A stretch of 64,000 bases of DNA from Sambucus nigra (GCA_949130495.1 OX422211.1:441820219-441884218); one strand, 5' to 3'; counted from the stretch's first letter, positions 19,867 through 32,985 are shown. The notes: generated by a model not told the origin, from the sequence alone. Numbers and translations: made by a program.

Positions 19867-21197
19867 TACTAATATATACCTCGTGCGATGAGCGGACGGA
19901 AATGTATGTTACGAATGTTGTTGAACAAAATATATTATTTAAATATATTCTCAAAATTATATTAATTCACTGACATATGCATTGACAAACTATTGATACT
20001 ATCAAGAAGTTTATCCTCATACATAAAACTGAGTAAATACTTTAAAGAGTTCAAAGAAAATATTGTGGAAAAATTATTTTCAATAATAAAATAAATTTTC
20101 AATTAAAAACAAATTTCTATTAAAAAATTAGAAAAAATAGTCAATAATTACTGAAAATTTGAAAAATACATAAAAAATAGAAAACATAAATAAAAATATG
20201 GAAACTAAGTAAAAAAATAGAAAAAATATTCAATAAATCGAAAAAAATATTTTTAAAAAATTTGCAAACTGAATAAATATTCTAAAAAAATTGAAAAAAT
20301 ACTGTAAAAAATGAATTTCCAATAACAAAATATATTTTCAATAAAAAACCAAACTTCTAATAAAACCAAAAAAATCAAATTTCTAATAATTTCACATATC
20401 ACATCAAATCTCCCAAAACACGAAATTTTACAATTCATATGCTTTTACAACCGTGTATTGACTAATTGTATAAAGTGTTGGATAGATTCTGTTTTCTCAT
20501 CCTATCTTCAATTCGAAAACAAAACATCAATGCTTTATTTCCAACAATCTTGTTTGTGACGATCTATAAATATTCATGCTCGATATCATACAATTGAAAT
20601 CGATACCATTCGTATCAGAGACCCCTTTCAACAAAATACACATTTCAACAAAATATCAACCATTACAACCATCTCCATTTTATAATTGTGTATTATAATA
20701 AATCCAGTAAAGAAATGACCAAAATATACGACATACAACAAAACCAAAAGTAAACTAATTAAATCAATAAAAAAATAACATACAACAAAATTATTTGAGT
20801 TGGATCCGATCACGGACAAAAAAAAGGACAAACTACTCTATGCTACTGTCTCATGTACCAGATCTGCGCTGGATCCAATCACGAACAAAGGGGTTTTCAT
20901 CGGAGTGTTTCACCAGAGGTAACAATCCGATAGGAGTCGAATCAGATCACGAAAAAAGGGTTTTCTTTAGAGTTTTTCACCAGGTAAGAGCGATCAAATC
21001 AGAAAACCATATTGGGTTTTACTTTCAGCAGACGAGGATTAGAGGTAAAGTCGTGAGGGGATGAGAGAGTTAAGTGTGTGAAAATGAAATGGGTTTAAAT
21101 TAATAGTAATGTAAAAGAAGAGAAATAGTCATCAATTTTGAAAAATCAAAGACACGTGCTTTTGGAGATATTTGGAAAGCAAAATGCTCTTAAAGAG

Positions 21198-24157
21198 TGT
21201 AACACCCCGTACTTTTATGATTTTTAAATATGGGATTAATTGAATTTAATTTGAGAAATTAAATAAGAATTAATCCAGATTAAAATAAATATTAACTAGC
21301 GAGTTAAGAGTTATTGTTTATTGATGTGCATTATATTGAATATTACTGAGCGAATAAAGTAATATATAATTATGAAATTCTTATAATAGTCGCAAGTGAA
21401 AAATACGATAGTTACAGTAATTAACTCATGACGTGCGTGTGAGTTTTGTCAAGACTAATTTAAAAGAATTAAGAAGTAAATTATTTATAAGTAATCCAAA
21501 TAGTCATTTCGAGTGTGTCGATGTGCCCGAAAGGATCGAGATAGTCAGAAAAATCTACCCGGGGATTTAGTTTAGGTACCGGGACAGTTTTAGACCAAAC
21601 TGGCATCTCGGGAGGGCGTTTTGGTAAATTCCATTTTTGGGCAATTTTTACCCACGGAATTTAGAGGAGAAATATATCATCTACGTGGGTTGGACTAGGG
21701 TTTTCATTCACAAGTTTTAAGAGAGAGCCACAGAAGGTGAGGGAGAACAAATTTCAAGGAATTAAGACCATTAACCACCATCTTGCACCACCATTGCCAC
21801 CACCGTGTAGATCGGAGAACGAGGAACACACCCATACCACTTATACCAGCGGATCAGACCATCGAAATCAGGGCAAGCGTTTATTAATTGCTTTCTGTTA
21901 GCACCATTTATGTTCATGTTAGTATAGGAGAATAAAACCCTTGTCTATGTATGATTTTGAGGAAATTAGGAGATGCAATTTTTTAATCTGATATCGAATT
22001 GAACATAGGTCAATTCATTCATGTATGTAGAGGAAAAACCCATGAAATCATATATTAATTGATGAACGAATCTGAGACATAATTGTTCTTGAATTGGAAA
22101 TTAAATGGACTAGGGTTCTAATAGATTAAATTGGGGTTTCATATGTATTTCATGTTTACAAATGATTTAATGATACTAAGATGTTAGAAATCGAATATGC
22201 ATGTTGGTTTGTCGATTAGTATAGTTATTTTGATGTTTGGAAAAATTATGTAGAGAATTTGAGAATGAAATAGTGGAAGAATGCATTTGGGGAAGAGAAG
22301 TTTTTCACAGACCTTCGGATCGATCTGTTTCTCATCTAGATCGGTCCGTTTTTCAGTCAGATCGGTTTGTTTATTCCAGTCAGACCGCTCCGGTCTGATG
22401 TAATTTTTTGCTCTCTTCTAAAATACTTAAGAACCTCTCAAATATTAAAGTACGAGTTTATGGTGAAGTATAATGAGAATTAGCTTAATAAACCGTAGAC
22501 CAAGGTTGAGTTAGGATTGGATCTAAGAGGGGAAAACTATGGGTAAGACTTAGATGGGTATTAATCGGGAGAAAATACCTACTTTAGAGAATAATTCGAG
22601 ACTTGAAAATTCGAGAGAAATGATGGCATAGCCCGGTAGGGTATAGGGACCTTAACAACTGTTATGATGTATAAACTTAAGGATACCCTTTAAGTGATGA
22701 GGAATAGTCGGGAGCGTTCGTTAATGAATTAAGCTATGGATTATTATTACGTAGATTATTCGGGATAATAATAGACTTTGTATGGAACATGTGAAATGAA
22801 GTAATAGGTTGTGTGTATACCTATAAGTGATTTATTATGTGTATGACATACCTACACTACTTGCTACCATGGGAGGTTTTGAAAATGATAGAGGACAGTC
22901 ATATCTTGATGAGCCTTCGGGGTGATTTTAAATTTGGCACCTGAGAATATAGTATCTCGGTTGGATTGCCATTTGTGAGAACGATGGCATTGAACGGTCA
23001 TTTGGGTGCGTAGGTATGTGCGTAGCCCAAAGGCTTAGGACTATGTTCGCCTCCAATATATGTGCTTTGTTTATATAATTCGTGGGAGATTTCTGAACTG
23101 ATAGTCCTTGTTTGAGTACGAGATGTACCTGGACTTGATAGCAGAGTATGCATTGCACTACACATATAGCCTTGAGGTGTTGTATTAGTAAATATATATT
23201 ACAGTGATATGGATATATGTATACTTATGATACTATCTACCGTACTATAATTGTAGATGATTAAGATAATGAAATCTTAAGTACCTTAAGTTGTGAATAC
23301 TTAACTTTAGTGTGACAACACTTAATCGAGATAATGAATGTTAAAACATTTAATACAAGTATTGGGGAATACGGGATACTACTACGAGATATAATTAGAA
23401 GTATAAGTCTATGACCTAGTTGGTAAGGTTATAGATAGCCAGGTTGGATTAGATATATGTTATGCGTGCACAATAGTTGAGAGATGAGAGTTCGAAACTA
23501 ATATGCGCATAATACTTGCTTTATTGCAAATTTTAAATACTTGCTAAAAAAAATATTTTCACAACTCGAGCTCTGACTCGTTTCTTGCATATTCTCTTCT
23601 CTCTTGTATTATTTATATTAGGTGTCCAGCCACAGGGATGTCAGGCTTAGACAGTCAGACGGTTTGACATGCTGTAGCAGTTGTGGGAGTTGCAGGTCCT
23701 CGTGCTTAACGCCTCCACTCTCATTTCATTCAGTTATATTAAGACATTTCATTTAGGGCATGTGTCGCTCATTCTCAGTTATTTTATTGGAGAGATTGTA
23801 CTTCCTTATTTTCAATATTTAGTTATTTAGTTGGATTCAGTTATATTAGTTTATGTTTGAGACTTTGAACAGGAATGTTTTATCTAGTCTTATTTATTTC
23901 AACAATTGATTCATATCCAGTATCTATTTTATTCATATGTATGGTAAATGGTTGTGTCTTAATAATTGAAATTTATTTATGGATGATTTGGGTATAACTT
24001 AAAATGAAAATGTTTTGACAGTAGCTTAATTAATTATTAGGTGATTAATAGTGTTAAATATTTTTGACATTGATGCTAAGAATGAACCAACCGAACATTC
24101 TATTTTAAATTTAATAAAAGACTGATCACCAGGTATTTAATTGGGCGGGGTGTCACA
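21198..24157 (+). repeat. element B 5' LTR
   Basis: 2,960 bp, TG...CA ended, paired with 34548-37498. Within it (about 22310-22400) several imperfect GATCGGTCCGTTT/CAGTC words form a short array, at a position comparable to the palindrome array in the LTRs of element D. Confidence 0.88.
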
Positions 24158-24159
24158 TG

Positions 24160-24171
24160 TGGTATCAGTGC
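24160..24171 (+). other. element B primer binding site
   Basis: TGGTATCAGTGC lies three bases after the 5' LTR. It matches the initiator-Met tRNA site TGGTATCAGAGC with one change; element D keeps the exact site. Confidence 0.85.
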
Positions 24172-24235
24172 ATCAGGTTCTAGAGTCTTTTAGGATATGT
24201 ACGGCTGATTATGCTTTCACACTACTCCAAAACTG

Positions 24236-24482
24236 TTGGATTGTCACGGTCATTGATCGTGACAAGTCTAACTTGTCAAGGTTAATGACCGTGATGAGTC
24301 TGGGGGTGACAACCTTTGTTATCACGAACTTGTCACGGTCCTGCATGGTCTTTGACCGCGATAAGTTTTGTCACGGTTAAAGACCGTGACAAGCCCTAAA
24401 AAATTGTCATGGTCATTGACCGTGACAAATTTGTGACAAGTTTTATTTATCATGGACTTGTCACGGTCAATAACCTTGACAA
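24236..24482. repeat. CACTA subterminal repeats, 3' side
   Basis: At least six copies of a TTGTCACGGTC-ATTGACCGTGACAA type palindrome or half of it (near 24241, 24268, 24331, 24368, 24404, 24457). Such subterminal motifs bind the element's accessory DNA-binding protein in known CACTA elements. Confidence 0.85.
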
Positions 24483-24858
24483 ACTGCTGGGAAGTTTGGC
24501 CACTGCCACTGCCCAACAGTATATTTGTACCTATTATAACAAAATTGTACATGTTCAAACAACATATATCCAAATAAAATAGAAATAATCCACCAAATCA
24601 TTGCATATATAATTCCATATCCAAACCAAAATGTAGCAAATCAAAACAATTCAAATATAATCCAAGTGTCCAAATAAAAATAGATAAAAATAATGTCACC
24701 CCATAGAGCCTGGGTACGTTCGAGGAGGAAGGAAGGCCACGTGATATACGCATTGAGACACCCCTCAATATGCGTCACGACGCATTGATCGCCAACCACA
24801 ATGCAGAGTTCTCCTTCGTAGTTATCACATGCTTGACGAGCACCTTGGCCTCGATGTT

Positions 24859-26218
24859 TTAAAGGATACGTCCATGAATCGGCATACTCGAGACGGTATT
24901 CGAGTCCCTCAACCCCCTCGTTATCCACTGGACATCACGTATGTCGTGTAAAAACACGCTCGGACAACCGATTATTGACATAGGCCGCTGGATGGGAGTC
25001 GAGTAGGGGACTGGATCATCAAGCGATGAGTCTGCGTGTATCGATGATGAAGCAGCGACGTCCACATCCACGTCCTCGTCCTCATCCACCATCTTCTCCT
25101 TCCCCTTCACCTTCCCCTTGCCCTTTTCCGCCCAACTGACGTTTCATGAATGCATACATATCTAGGACCGTTGCCTCCAATCTTTATAGCTTCGCGTCAT
25201 TCGTGTCCACCTCATGAGCCAACCCGGTGTTACTCATATCCATTCCGATGATCCTGGATTTTCCCACATGCGAGCTCACCCCTTAAACCTCCCTTTGTGA
25301 TAAGCGCTGAGCACTTGGCTGAGTGCATCAGTGGACAAAGATGCCTTGTCGGCATCAGACTGCGACACATGCACTTCCTTAAGCTTTGCCTGAAACGAAA
25401 AAAAGCACATAATTAGTTAATTAAGTAAATAAAAAAATTATAACGTAATTAATAAAAATTAAACCATTGAATTACTTACAATCGTGGCCACGATGCTCGA
25501 GGACACCTCATTATCCTTGCACTTCTTCGTCCGAATTTCCACATTGGCATCGAGCCTATGTGGCCTACCCCTAGGGCCATTCCCCATCCCCTGAAATAAA
25601 ATAATGCAAAATTAGTAAGTAACGCAAAGTAAAATAATGTTGAATAACAAATTTCTATAATTATAGAAAAATAAAAACTTACCATCCTGTGCTCCACCTC
25701 GACGTAAGACGTCCGATCGGAGTAGTGCATGTCCGTCTTTTTCACCCGATTTTCCCTCCCCGAATGGTGAGATACCAATTGTCGATCATCGATCTCATTA
25801 TCGATGGACTTTTGCCACTTTGCCAATGCGATCAGCTCCTTCGACGAGACAGTCTCACGCAGTCTGAGAATGGATTCCTGGGTCTTTCCAAAGTACCGGG
25901 CCCGCAAATTTTTCTTCCATGTCTTATGTTGTTCCATCAACTGCTCCAAAATGGAATTGCGATGGTGTGGGTCTAGGCCGAATTGTTACTTTCAAACAAA
26001 TACAAAACAAAACGAAAGTAAGTGTTAGTTGCTAATTAATATAAATTTAAATTTAAATATAAATATGAATATAAATATAAATTAAAATTGAAATTAAAAT
26101 ATACATATAATACCTGTAGTGTTGTCCAAACAACAAACTTGAGCTCATTTAGCTCCTCCCTCCAACTAGTGCACCCCGGGCCGATAATCATCTTCACCAA
26201 CTCGAGGGATTTAGTCAA
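24859..26218 (-). pseudogene. CACTA second gene, plant En/Spm transposase-family protein
   Basis: Minus strand, multi-exon. An upstream piece ends in TSWREELNELKFVVWTTLQ with a CAG/GTATTA donor near 26116. The central exon (about 25949-25680) reads HKTWKKNLRARYFGKTQESI and LRETVSSKELIALAKWQKS. It is followed by a GTAAGT donor and a TTTCAG acceptor near 25592, then GMGNGPRGRPHRLDA. A further GTAAGT near 25480 and TTTCAG near 25391 lead to AKLKEVHVSQSDADKASLS. The 3' part has a Lys/Glu/Asp-rich tail (MKGKEKMVDEDEDVDVDVA, near 25110-25055). An in-frame stop near 25284 (KGRFKG then stop) interrupts the model. Introns are inferred by eye. The family is the plant Ptta/En/Spm transposase group commonly found beside TNP2. 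Confidence 0.6.
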
Positions 26219-26379
26219 TATCCCCGTCTTGTTCTCAACGGCCGATCCTAATTTGCCCCGTTTTGGGAGCCTAGGGGCCGAGGAACCCTCATCACCTCCA
26301 CTGTCGCCAAGCCCTGAAGAAGACGTTTTCTATAAAATTGTTGTTATTAGTACAAATTCAAATGAATTAGAAGAATAGA

Positions 26380-26645
26380 AAGCACTAACCATATTATAAT
26401 AAAACACTGTCAACTTTGAATTAATGCACTAAACTGATAAAGTATAAATGAATTAAAAACATTAAACTGATGTACGATAATAATAAAACACTAGAATAAT
26501 ACACCCACTGGACATGGACTTTGAATTAATGATTAATAATTAAATCTAAATATTTCATGCAGTAAACTGATAAATTACAAATGAATTAAAAGCATTAAAC
26601 TAATGTCCGATAATTGTAATACTTATTACAATTCTAAAAATCGTT
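26380..26645. other. CACTA intergenic spacer
   Basis: AT-rich sequence with repeated AATGAATTAAAA-CATTAAACTGAT words. No coding potential is seen between the two transposon genes. Confidence 0.5.
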
Positions 26646-28663
26646 TCAAATTTGGGTAATCATAAACCTGGATTGATATTCAGTAGGAGCAACCATGTCA
26701 TCCACACTAGTGTTTAGACTCTTTGGCGCATGTAGGACAATTGACCATGGCTCATTGTTGATATACTCTGAGTAAAACACTTGCTTGACCTTTTGAAATG
26801 CACAAACAAACGACTCATCGCTCATTTGTTCGTTGCCCTTCAACTTGGACAAGTCAACCATGATCAAATTGGTGCCAGGATCAACTTTATAAGCATTTTT
26901 ATCGTCAACTCTTACCCAATCATAGTAAAATACAACCTCTTTGAAGCTTACATAGTCCAATTCAAATATACTTCGAATTACACCATAATAAGTCATTTCA
27001 GCTTCAACGAGGTTTTTATCTTTCAGGCTCGCTCGAAAGAAAGTAAGAGCCTTGTATCAAATGCCCGAGTTCAATACATTTGTATTTTCCTCGTACACCC
27101 TTGCACCGAATATGTGACCGTTCAATCGATACTTTTTGTACTCTTATGACATGAACAAGGGTCCAGTGGTTAGACGAGAAAGCTTTGATGTCGCATCACC
27201 CGTCTTTAGGAGCTGAGAATATACAAAAATTAAATAAGTTAGTTGTAAAGTTTTATTATAGTGTATCATTATATAACAACCATTTTCATTATATTTACCT
27301 CGTGTGACAACCACTGCCTAAATTCGCTGTCTGATTGTGCCATCATTTTTCGTCTTTTATTGTTCTCGCAGGCTTCGTATTTTCTGCATAAAATTAATGT
27401 GCCGACCGTATTAAAAAATTAATCATGTATAAAATAATCTAAAATAATGTAAAACTTAAAATAATTTAAACTTACTTTTTCCATTCTTCGACATCTTCAT
27501 GTGTGTCAAATAGATAAAGAGCTATTTGTTCATGTTGCAAACACGTTAATTTTACTCGTTTGCCCATCACATGACCACCCTCATCGACGAATTCATCAAT
27601 GTCATCAACGTTGGTCGAGTCAGACATATATTCACGAGTATAGATTGATGATTCCACAGTTATGTATTCCTCTGCAATTGATCATGCAATGTATCGTGTA
27701 TTCTTGACGTAATCTTTGAGAACTTTCATCAATCTTTCAAGCGGATACATCCACCGGTATCTAACTGGATAAAAAAGAAGTGCCTCATCGCATAGGTGTA
27801 CCAACAAGTGAATACTTATGTTAAAGAATGATGGGGGAAAGTATTACTCCAACATACAAATCTCTTCAGTAACTGCCAATTTTGCAGCCACTGTGTGTTC
27901 TCGATTGACTACCTTCTCACATAAAAGTGAGAAGTAGATACTAATTTGCATAATAGCCCTTTGCAAATCCTTGTTCTTGGAGAAACATTTCTTAAACAGT
28001 AGATGAACCAATTGCATGATCACATGCCAATCGTGGGACTTACACTTATGTAAATCATAGGTAGCATAATTCACAATCCTTTGCAAGCTGGACGAAAAAT
28101 TAGATGGAATTTTCAAATTGTATATTGTGTTTAAAAGCACCTTCCTTTCCCCACTCGTCAAAGTAAACGCACCAGGGGGAATTATTGTACTTCCCTTACT
28201 ATCTTCTTTCAACCATAGTTGCGGCTTAAGTTTCAACGATTTAAGGTCTTTTCGTGCATTTTCTCCATCCTTCGAATGACTCCCACCAAGGCATGTGCCC
28301 ATAATATGTTCAGCGATGTCCCATAAGCGTGTACTACACAACCAGATAATGTCACATAAGCTGGAAAATCATGAATTGGCCACATCAACATAGCTTTCAG
28401 TATAAGCTCTTCTTTTCTAAAAGAGTCAAATGATTGCACACCCTCTTCCCACAACTCATTTAAATCTTCTATCAAAGGAGCCAGGTAGACATTGATGTCC
28501 TCACTTGTGCCTTTGTCCCAGGGATCAACAAAGACAACATTGAAAATTCAGGTCTCATCCACTGTGAAGGATGGAGATTGAGTGGGCATAGGATCACTGG
28601 ACTAACACTCTGATTGGTTCTTAAATTTCCAAATGGATCGAAACCATCTGTTGATATTTCCAA
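26646..28663 (-). pseudogene. CACTA TNP2-type transposase with DUF4218 and DUF4216 regions
   Basis: Domain order on the minus strand: the TNP2 core starts near 28663 (ISTDGFDPFGNLRTNQS) and, after a frameshift, continues at 28475 (IEDLNELWEEGVQSFDSF, MLMWPIHDFPAYVTLSG). The DUF4218-like part follows at 28341-27844 (NYATYDLHKCKSHDWHVIMQ) and on to 27700 (PPSFFNISIHLLVHL). A linker has an acidic patch near 27620. The DUF4216-like part is at 26996-26646 (YYGVIRSIFELDYVSFKEVV, KVKQVFYSEYINNEPWSIVL). Frameshifts and stops separate the pieces, and some gaps may be introns (AT-rich blocks 27220-27300, 27390-27475). The N-terminal half of TNP2 is missing, consistent with internal deletion. Confidence 0.8.
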
Positions 28664-29129
28664 ACGAATGTTACACTATGCTCGAGCAAAATCGGGATAC
28701 TCATAACTCATAACTATTTGTTGAGAAAAATTCGACAGCATGTCCCCATAGTTCTCCAAGTACACGACGTAGATTTGCAAGTGTGAATATTATTTCAATT
28801 GATAACTGAAATGACACTCAACATCGCATCATCTAGTATGTACCCAGAGAACATTAAGATATGACTGCAAAAACTTCCTCCACAAGAAACAAGTTTAGTC
28901 CACTAAGAATATTATTATATAGAAACTATGCAGTCCCAAACTGTCCAAACAGGATAATTCGAGAGATCTCATTACAGGGGTAATGACTCTCGAACGGGTC
29001 TAAGGGCTATTGAATGCGCACGCATAAGAACTTAGAAGGCTAGTATCTATGCGCACTATGTATAATTTCAAGTATGTTTCATTTATTTATAATGTCAAAT
29101 TAATTTTATTCTCTAAACAATAAGATTCA
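28664..29129. other. CACTA 5' region, no gene recognised
   Basis: Degenerate sequence upstream of the truncated TNP2 frame. It may contain decayed N-terminal coding sequence, but I cannot recover a frame. Confidence 0.4.
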
Positions 29130-29392
29130 ATCAATATTAACAATACCTATTAATTTCAATCCCAACTAACATCACCCAATCAACATTAACAATTAATTTC
29201 AAGTCCTAAACTAAACATTAATTTCAAGTCCCCGATCAACATTAACAATTAATTTTAAATCCTAAACTAAACATTAATTTCAAGTCATAAATCAACATTA
29301 ACAATTAATTTAAAGTCCTAAACTAAACATTAATTTCAAGTCCCAAATTAACAATTAATTTCAAGTCCTAAACATTAACAATTAATTTCAAC
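29130..29392. repeat. minisatellite inside CACTA 5' region
   Basis: Repeated AACATTAACAATTAATTT and CAAGTCCTAAACTAAACATT words in alternating order, period roughly 60 bp with 28-34 bp sub-periods. It runs straight into a poly-C tract. Confidence 0.75.
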
Positions 29393-29545
29393 ACCCCCCC
29401 CCCCCCCACTCCCCACTCCCCCCCCCTCCAAAATTCTCACCCATCTTCACACCCACACACACCACCCCCTGCCCCGTCCCCCCCACCACACACACCCACC
29501 CCTGTACATGCACACACCCACCACCCACATATACACACACATATA
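29393..29545. repeat. C-rich and CA-rich low-complexity tract
   Basis: A run of 14 C at 29394-29407 followed by CCCACT/CACA/CACC-rich sequence. No coding content. Confidence 0.8.
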
Positions 29546-29684
29546 TACAAAGGAAAGAGAAAGAGAGGAAATAACTAACATGAAAATCTCTTAGAGAGAG
29601 AAAGCAGTCGCTTAGAGAAAGAAAAAAAGAGGGGAGTGAAAACAGTGGGAAAAAATAAGAGGGAAGGATTTATTTACTGATAAA

Positions 29685-29850
29685 GTTGTCACGGTCTTTG
29701 ACCGTGATAACTTTATAAGGCTTGTCACGATCATTGACCGTGACAAGTCCATGACAACTGTACTTGTCATGGACTGGTCATTGTCAATGAATGTGATAAG
29801 CCTTTGCCATGGCCTTATCACGGTCAATGACCTAGACAAGTCTGGCCGGT
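29685..29850. repeat. CACTA subterminal repeats, 5' side
   Basis: Copies of GTCACGGTC-TTTGACCGTGA and its halves near 29687, 29720, 29740, 29765 and 29817 mirror the other end of the transposon. Confidence 0.85.
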
Positions 29851-30008
29851 TGAAAGGTGACAATTTGGCCTTTCTGGTGTAGTGTCAGCTTAGAGTTCTT
29901 TGATATAACGCCATATCTTTAGGATTGTTGCATTCTTGATTATGTGATTTCGTCTTCAGCTATTTGCGATTTAATAACTGTGGTCTTATAAATTCTTTCT
30001 CGTTTCAG

Positions 30009-31250
30009 ATGCCTCCCAAACGTGTACCGAGGGTCAGAAATGCCCAACTCGAGCCCCAGCTAACCCAAGTTCAGGGTACTAAGAATGCTGCAAAGGTCAC
30101 TGCCATAGTTTCTCAGGTGGTCAATGAAACACTAGCAGTCGTTCAGCAGGCTCCACCCTAGGCATAGGCAGTGGCGCCATCACCGGCTCATGCGTTCTCA
30201 TTTTCTTGGGAGTGAGTTAGGTATGCCTTTTAGAAGGCGTATCCTCCAGAATTCTCGGGCAGTTATGATGTTGTGTTGGCAAGCTAATGAAACAAAGATA
30301 TCCAGTGGAACCTTAGGATGTATGAGTGCACCGATGTTCACAGTCAGATACTAGCTAATTTTAAACTTGTTGGGTCAGCTTTAAAGTGGTGGGAGTCCAC
30401 TACTATTGCAGAGGAGCGTGATGCGATGTCGATTCAAGACTTATGTGTGCGGTTCAATCGCAAATTTTTCCCTTGCGCAGTGAAGAGTGAGATGAGGTGA
30501 AATTTACTTGATCTCACCGAGGAGGGGAAGACAGTAGTCGAGTTTGAGGAGTTCACGACGCTAGTTAATCTTGTGCCAAAAGAGGTACCTACCGAAGAGA
30601 AGAAAGTACAGATTTTCATGGATGGCCTGACCTAGACGATCCGACAGAATTTTTTAGGTAATATTTCTTTATAATCCTATACAGATGTACTTAATGTTGC
30701 GTTACTACACTGTCAGGACCACTGCCTCCATGTTAAGGGGAGAAAATGAGACGGAGAGTCTAGCTATCATGGCAGGAGAGGTGGAGGTAGTGCCAGTGGG
30801 GCACCAGTAGCTCAGCAGCAGCAGAGGCAGGGTGAGGAGGGTTCCCAACAGGGAGATTATGCTAAGAGGTTTCGATCAGGAGGTTATTGTCATGGGCAGG
30901 GAGGTTTCAGGCATGGCCATCAGGGCCATCAGGGCTAAAGGAGAGGTGGTAATGACCAAAAGTGTAGAGGCCAACAGGGGTAGAAAGGGGGTAACTACGC
31001 AGGTAGATGTTTCACTTATGGCAAGACTGACCACAAATGATTCGAGTGCCCTGACAAGCATAAGTATCCTCGGCAGTAGGTGCTCAGTAGGAGCCCCGGA
31101 GACCTATGTTTCTCGTCGCCCCAGCTCCAGCGTAGATTCTAACTTTTCATTCCATTCTAGCAGCCCCTATTCAGTAGGGACACGTACAGTACGGACGTGT
31201 GTAGAACGTCCACTAGGCTGTAGTTCCACAGGCGCCACCCGCAGTTAAGG
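30009..31250 (+). pseudogene. gag: element B gag (decayed)
   Basis: Starts ATG CCT CCC (MPPKRVPRVRNAQLEP), closely like MPPRRAQRVPTDATPEP of element D gag. It then matches that protein in pieces: LKWWESTTIAEERDAMSIQ near 30380, then NRKFFPCAVKSEMR near 30458, then a Gln/Gly-rich tail. There is an in-frame TAG at 30159-30161, a TGA near 30498, and further stops and shifts. The zinc-knuckle area near 31005-31060 is degraded. Not translatable as Gag. Confidence 0.8.
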
Positions 31251-32985
31251 GTATATTTTCTATACATGGAGTTATGGGGCATATTTTTTTTTACACGTGG
31301 ATTTCACAGTCTTTCATAGACACTAGGTTTTCACGGGTCGCAGGATTGTTAGATGCGGTTGAGAGTACAGTGACTTGTGTAAACTCATCATTGGGTAATG
31401 GGTCGTTGATTTTCTTTATATGTCGGGGAGTGGATATAGACATTGGGAGTCTTATTTTGCCTGCCGATATGCTTGTTTTAGATATGTCTGAGTACGATGC
31501 CATTATTATCATGGATTGCGTATAGGTCCATGATTGACCACTTTAATAAAAGCATCATTTTCGCTATCCCGGGTCAGGAGATATTTATAGTGGAGATGCC
31601 TCGCCCATAGGGAGGATCGTCCACTCACCTATTTTATATAAAGGAGGAGACCTCTACGGGAGTTTTTGTTTCCCTGGATTCGATTTCGGTAATTCACGAA
31701 TTTGCTGACGTATTTCACGAGATTCCAGGATTACCGCCTAGAAGGGTGATAGAGTTTGTGATTGATTTAGTACCTGATACTCGACTGATAGCTCATGCTC
31801 CTTATCCGATGGATCCTATGGTATAGGGTTTTATCCAGAGGAGTGCCTCAACTTGGGGTGCCCCAGTCCTATTCGTGAAGAAGTGAGATGGATCTCTGCG
31901 GTTATGTGTAGATTATCGAGAGTTAAATAAAGTCACGATAAGGAATCCATTGCCTCAAATCGATGACTTATTCTACCAATTGAGAGGAACAACCTACTTC
32001 TTGAAGATAGACTTGAGGTCGGGATACCATCAATTATGAATTAGGGAGTAGGACATATCTAAGACTGCCTTTTGACGAGATATGGGTCCTACGAGTTTTG
32101 AGTTATGCCATTTGGGCTAACCAACGCACCGACGGTATTCATGGACTTGATGAACATGGTGTTCAAAAAATTCTTAAATCAGTTTGTCATTGTCTTCATA
32201 GATGACATCTTGATTTATTCACAGACAGACGAGGCGCATACCGAACACCTACGTAGAGTTCTGCAGACTTTACGTGAGAATGGGTTGTACACAAAATTCG
32301 AGAAATGTGGGTTCTAGTTGCGCGAGGTGCAATTTTTAGGGCATGTCATTTCAGATAGGGGATACCCCTAGTAAGGTGTCGGTGGTGAGGGAGTGGTGAC
32401 AACCCACTACAGCGATAAAAGTGTGGAGTTTCTTGGGGTTAGATAGGTACTACAGAAAGTTCATTCGAGGATTCTCGAAAATTGCGGGTCTGATGACCAA
32501 TCTGACTCGTAAGGGAGTACCATTCATTTGGGATAATGCGTATCAGCTAGCATTTGATGAGATGAGGACAAGATGACTTCAGCACCCGTACTAGCACTCC
32601 CCAAAGTAAGAATGGAGTACTTGGTTTACACTAATGCATCTTTGCAGGGGCTTTGTGGAGTATTACAGCAGGAAGATCAAGCTATAGCATATGCTTCTCG
32701 TAATATTAAGCCTCACGAGAAGAATTACCCCACCCACGACTTGGAGTTAGTAGAAGTCGCGTTTGCACTTAGGATTTGGAAACATTACCTCTTGGGAGAG
32801 AAATTTAGCCTATTCATAGATCATAAGTCCCTGCAGTACTTGTTCACTCGAAAGAGTTGAATATGCATTAGCGCATGTGGTTTAAATTTATGAAGGACTA
32901 TCAGTTTGAGATACATACCACCCGGGGAAGGCCAACATATTTGCTGATGCATTGAGTCGTAGGCTAGTAGATGGGGTAGCCGAGG
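31251..32985 (+). pseudogene. pol: element B protease, reverse transcriptase and RNase H (decayed)
   Basis: Fragments in shifting frames follow the order seen in element D. Protease-like sequence is at about 31290-31525 ([30 protein letters not shown]). RT is at about 31700-32400, with [20 protein letters not shown] and the catalytic [10 protein letters not shown] near 32105-32222. RNase H is at 32573-32860 ([18 protein letters not shown], where the first catalytic Asp is Asn; [12 protein letters not shown] keeps its Asp). Many stops are TAG or TGA at codons that read CAG, CGA or TGG in element D. Confidence 0.8.

Larger units (their letters stand above)
24220..29884 (-). mobile_element. CACTA (En/Spm-type) DNA transposon inserted in element B
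   Basis: It begins CACTACTCCAAAA and ends with the inverted CACTACACCAGAA, with a perfect 3-bp target duplication tca at 24217-24219 and 29885-29887. Length 5,665 bp. Both ends carry subterminal palindromic repeats built on TTGTCACGGTC and GACCGTGACAA. Two gene remnants lie on the minus strand: a TNP2-type transposase (26646-28663) and a second En/Spm transposase-family gene (24859-26218). So the transposon's own 5' end is at 29884. Both are damaged or truncated, so the copy is probably immobile without help. Its removal would restore the short leader of element B between primer site and gag (about 172 bp, against 170 bp in element D). Confidence 0.92.
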
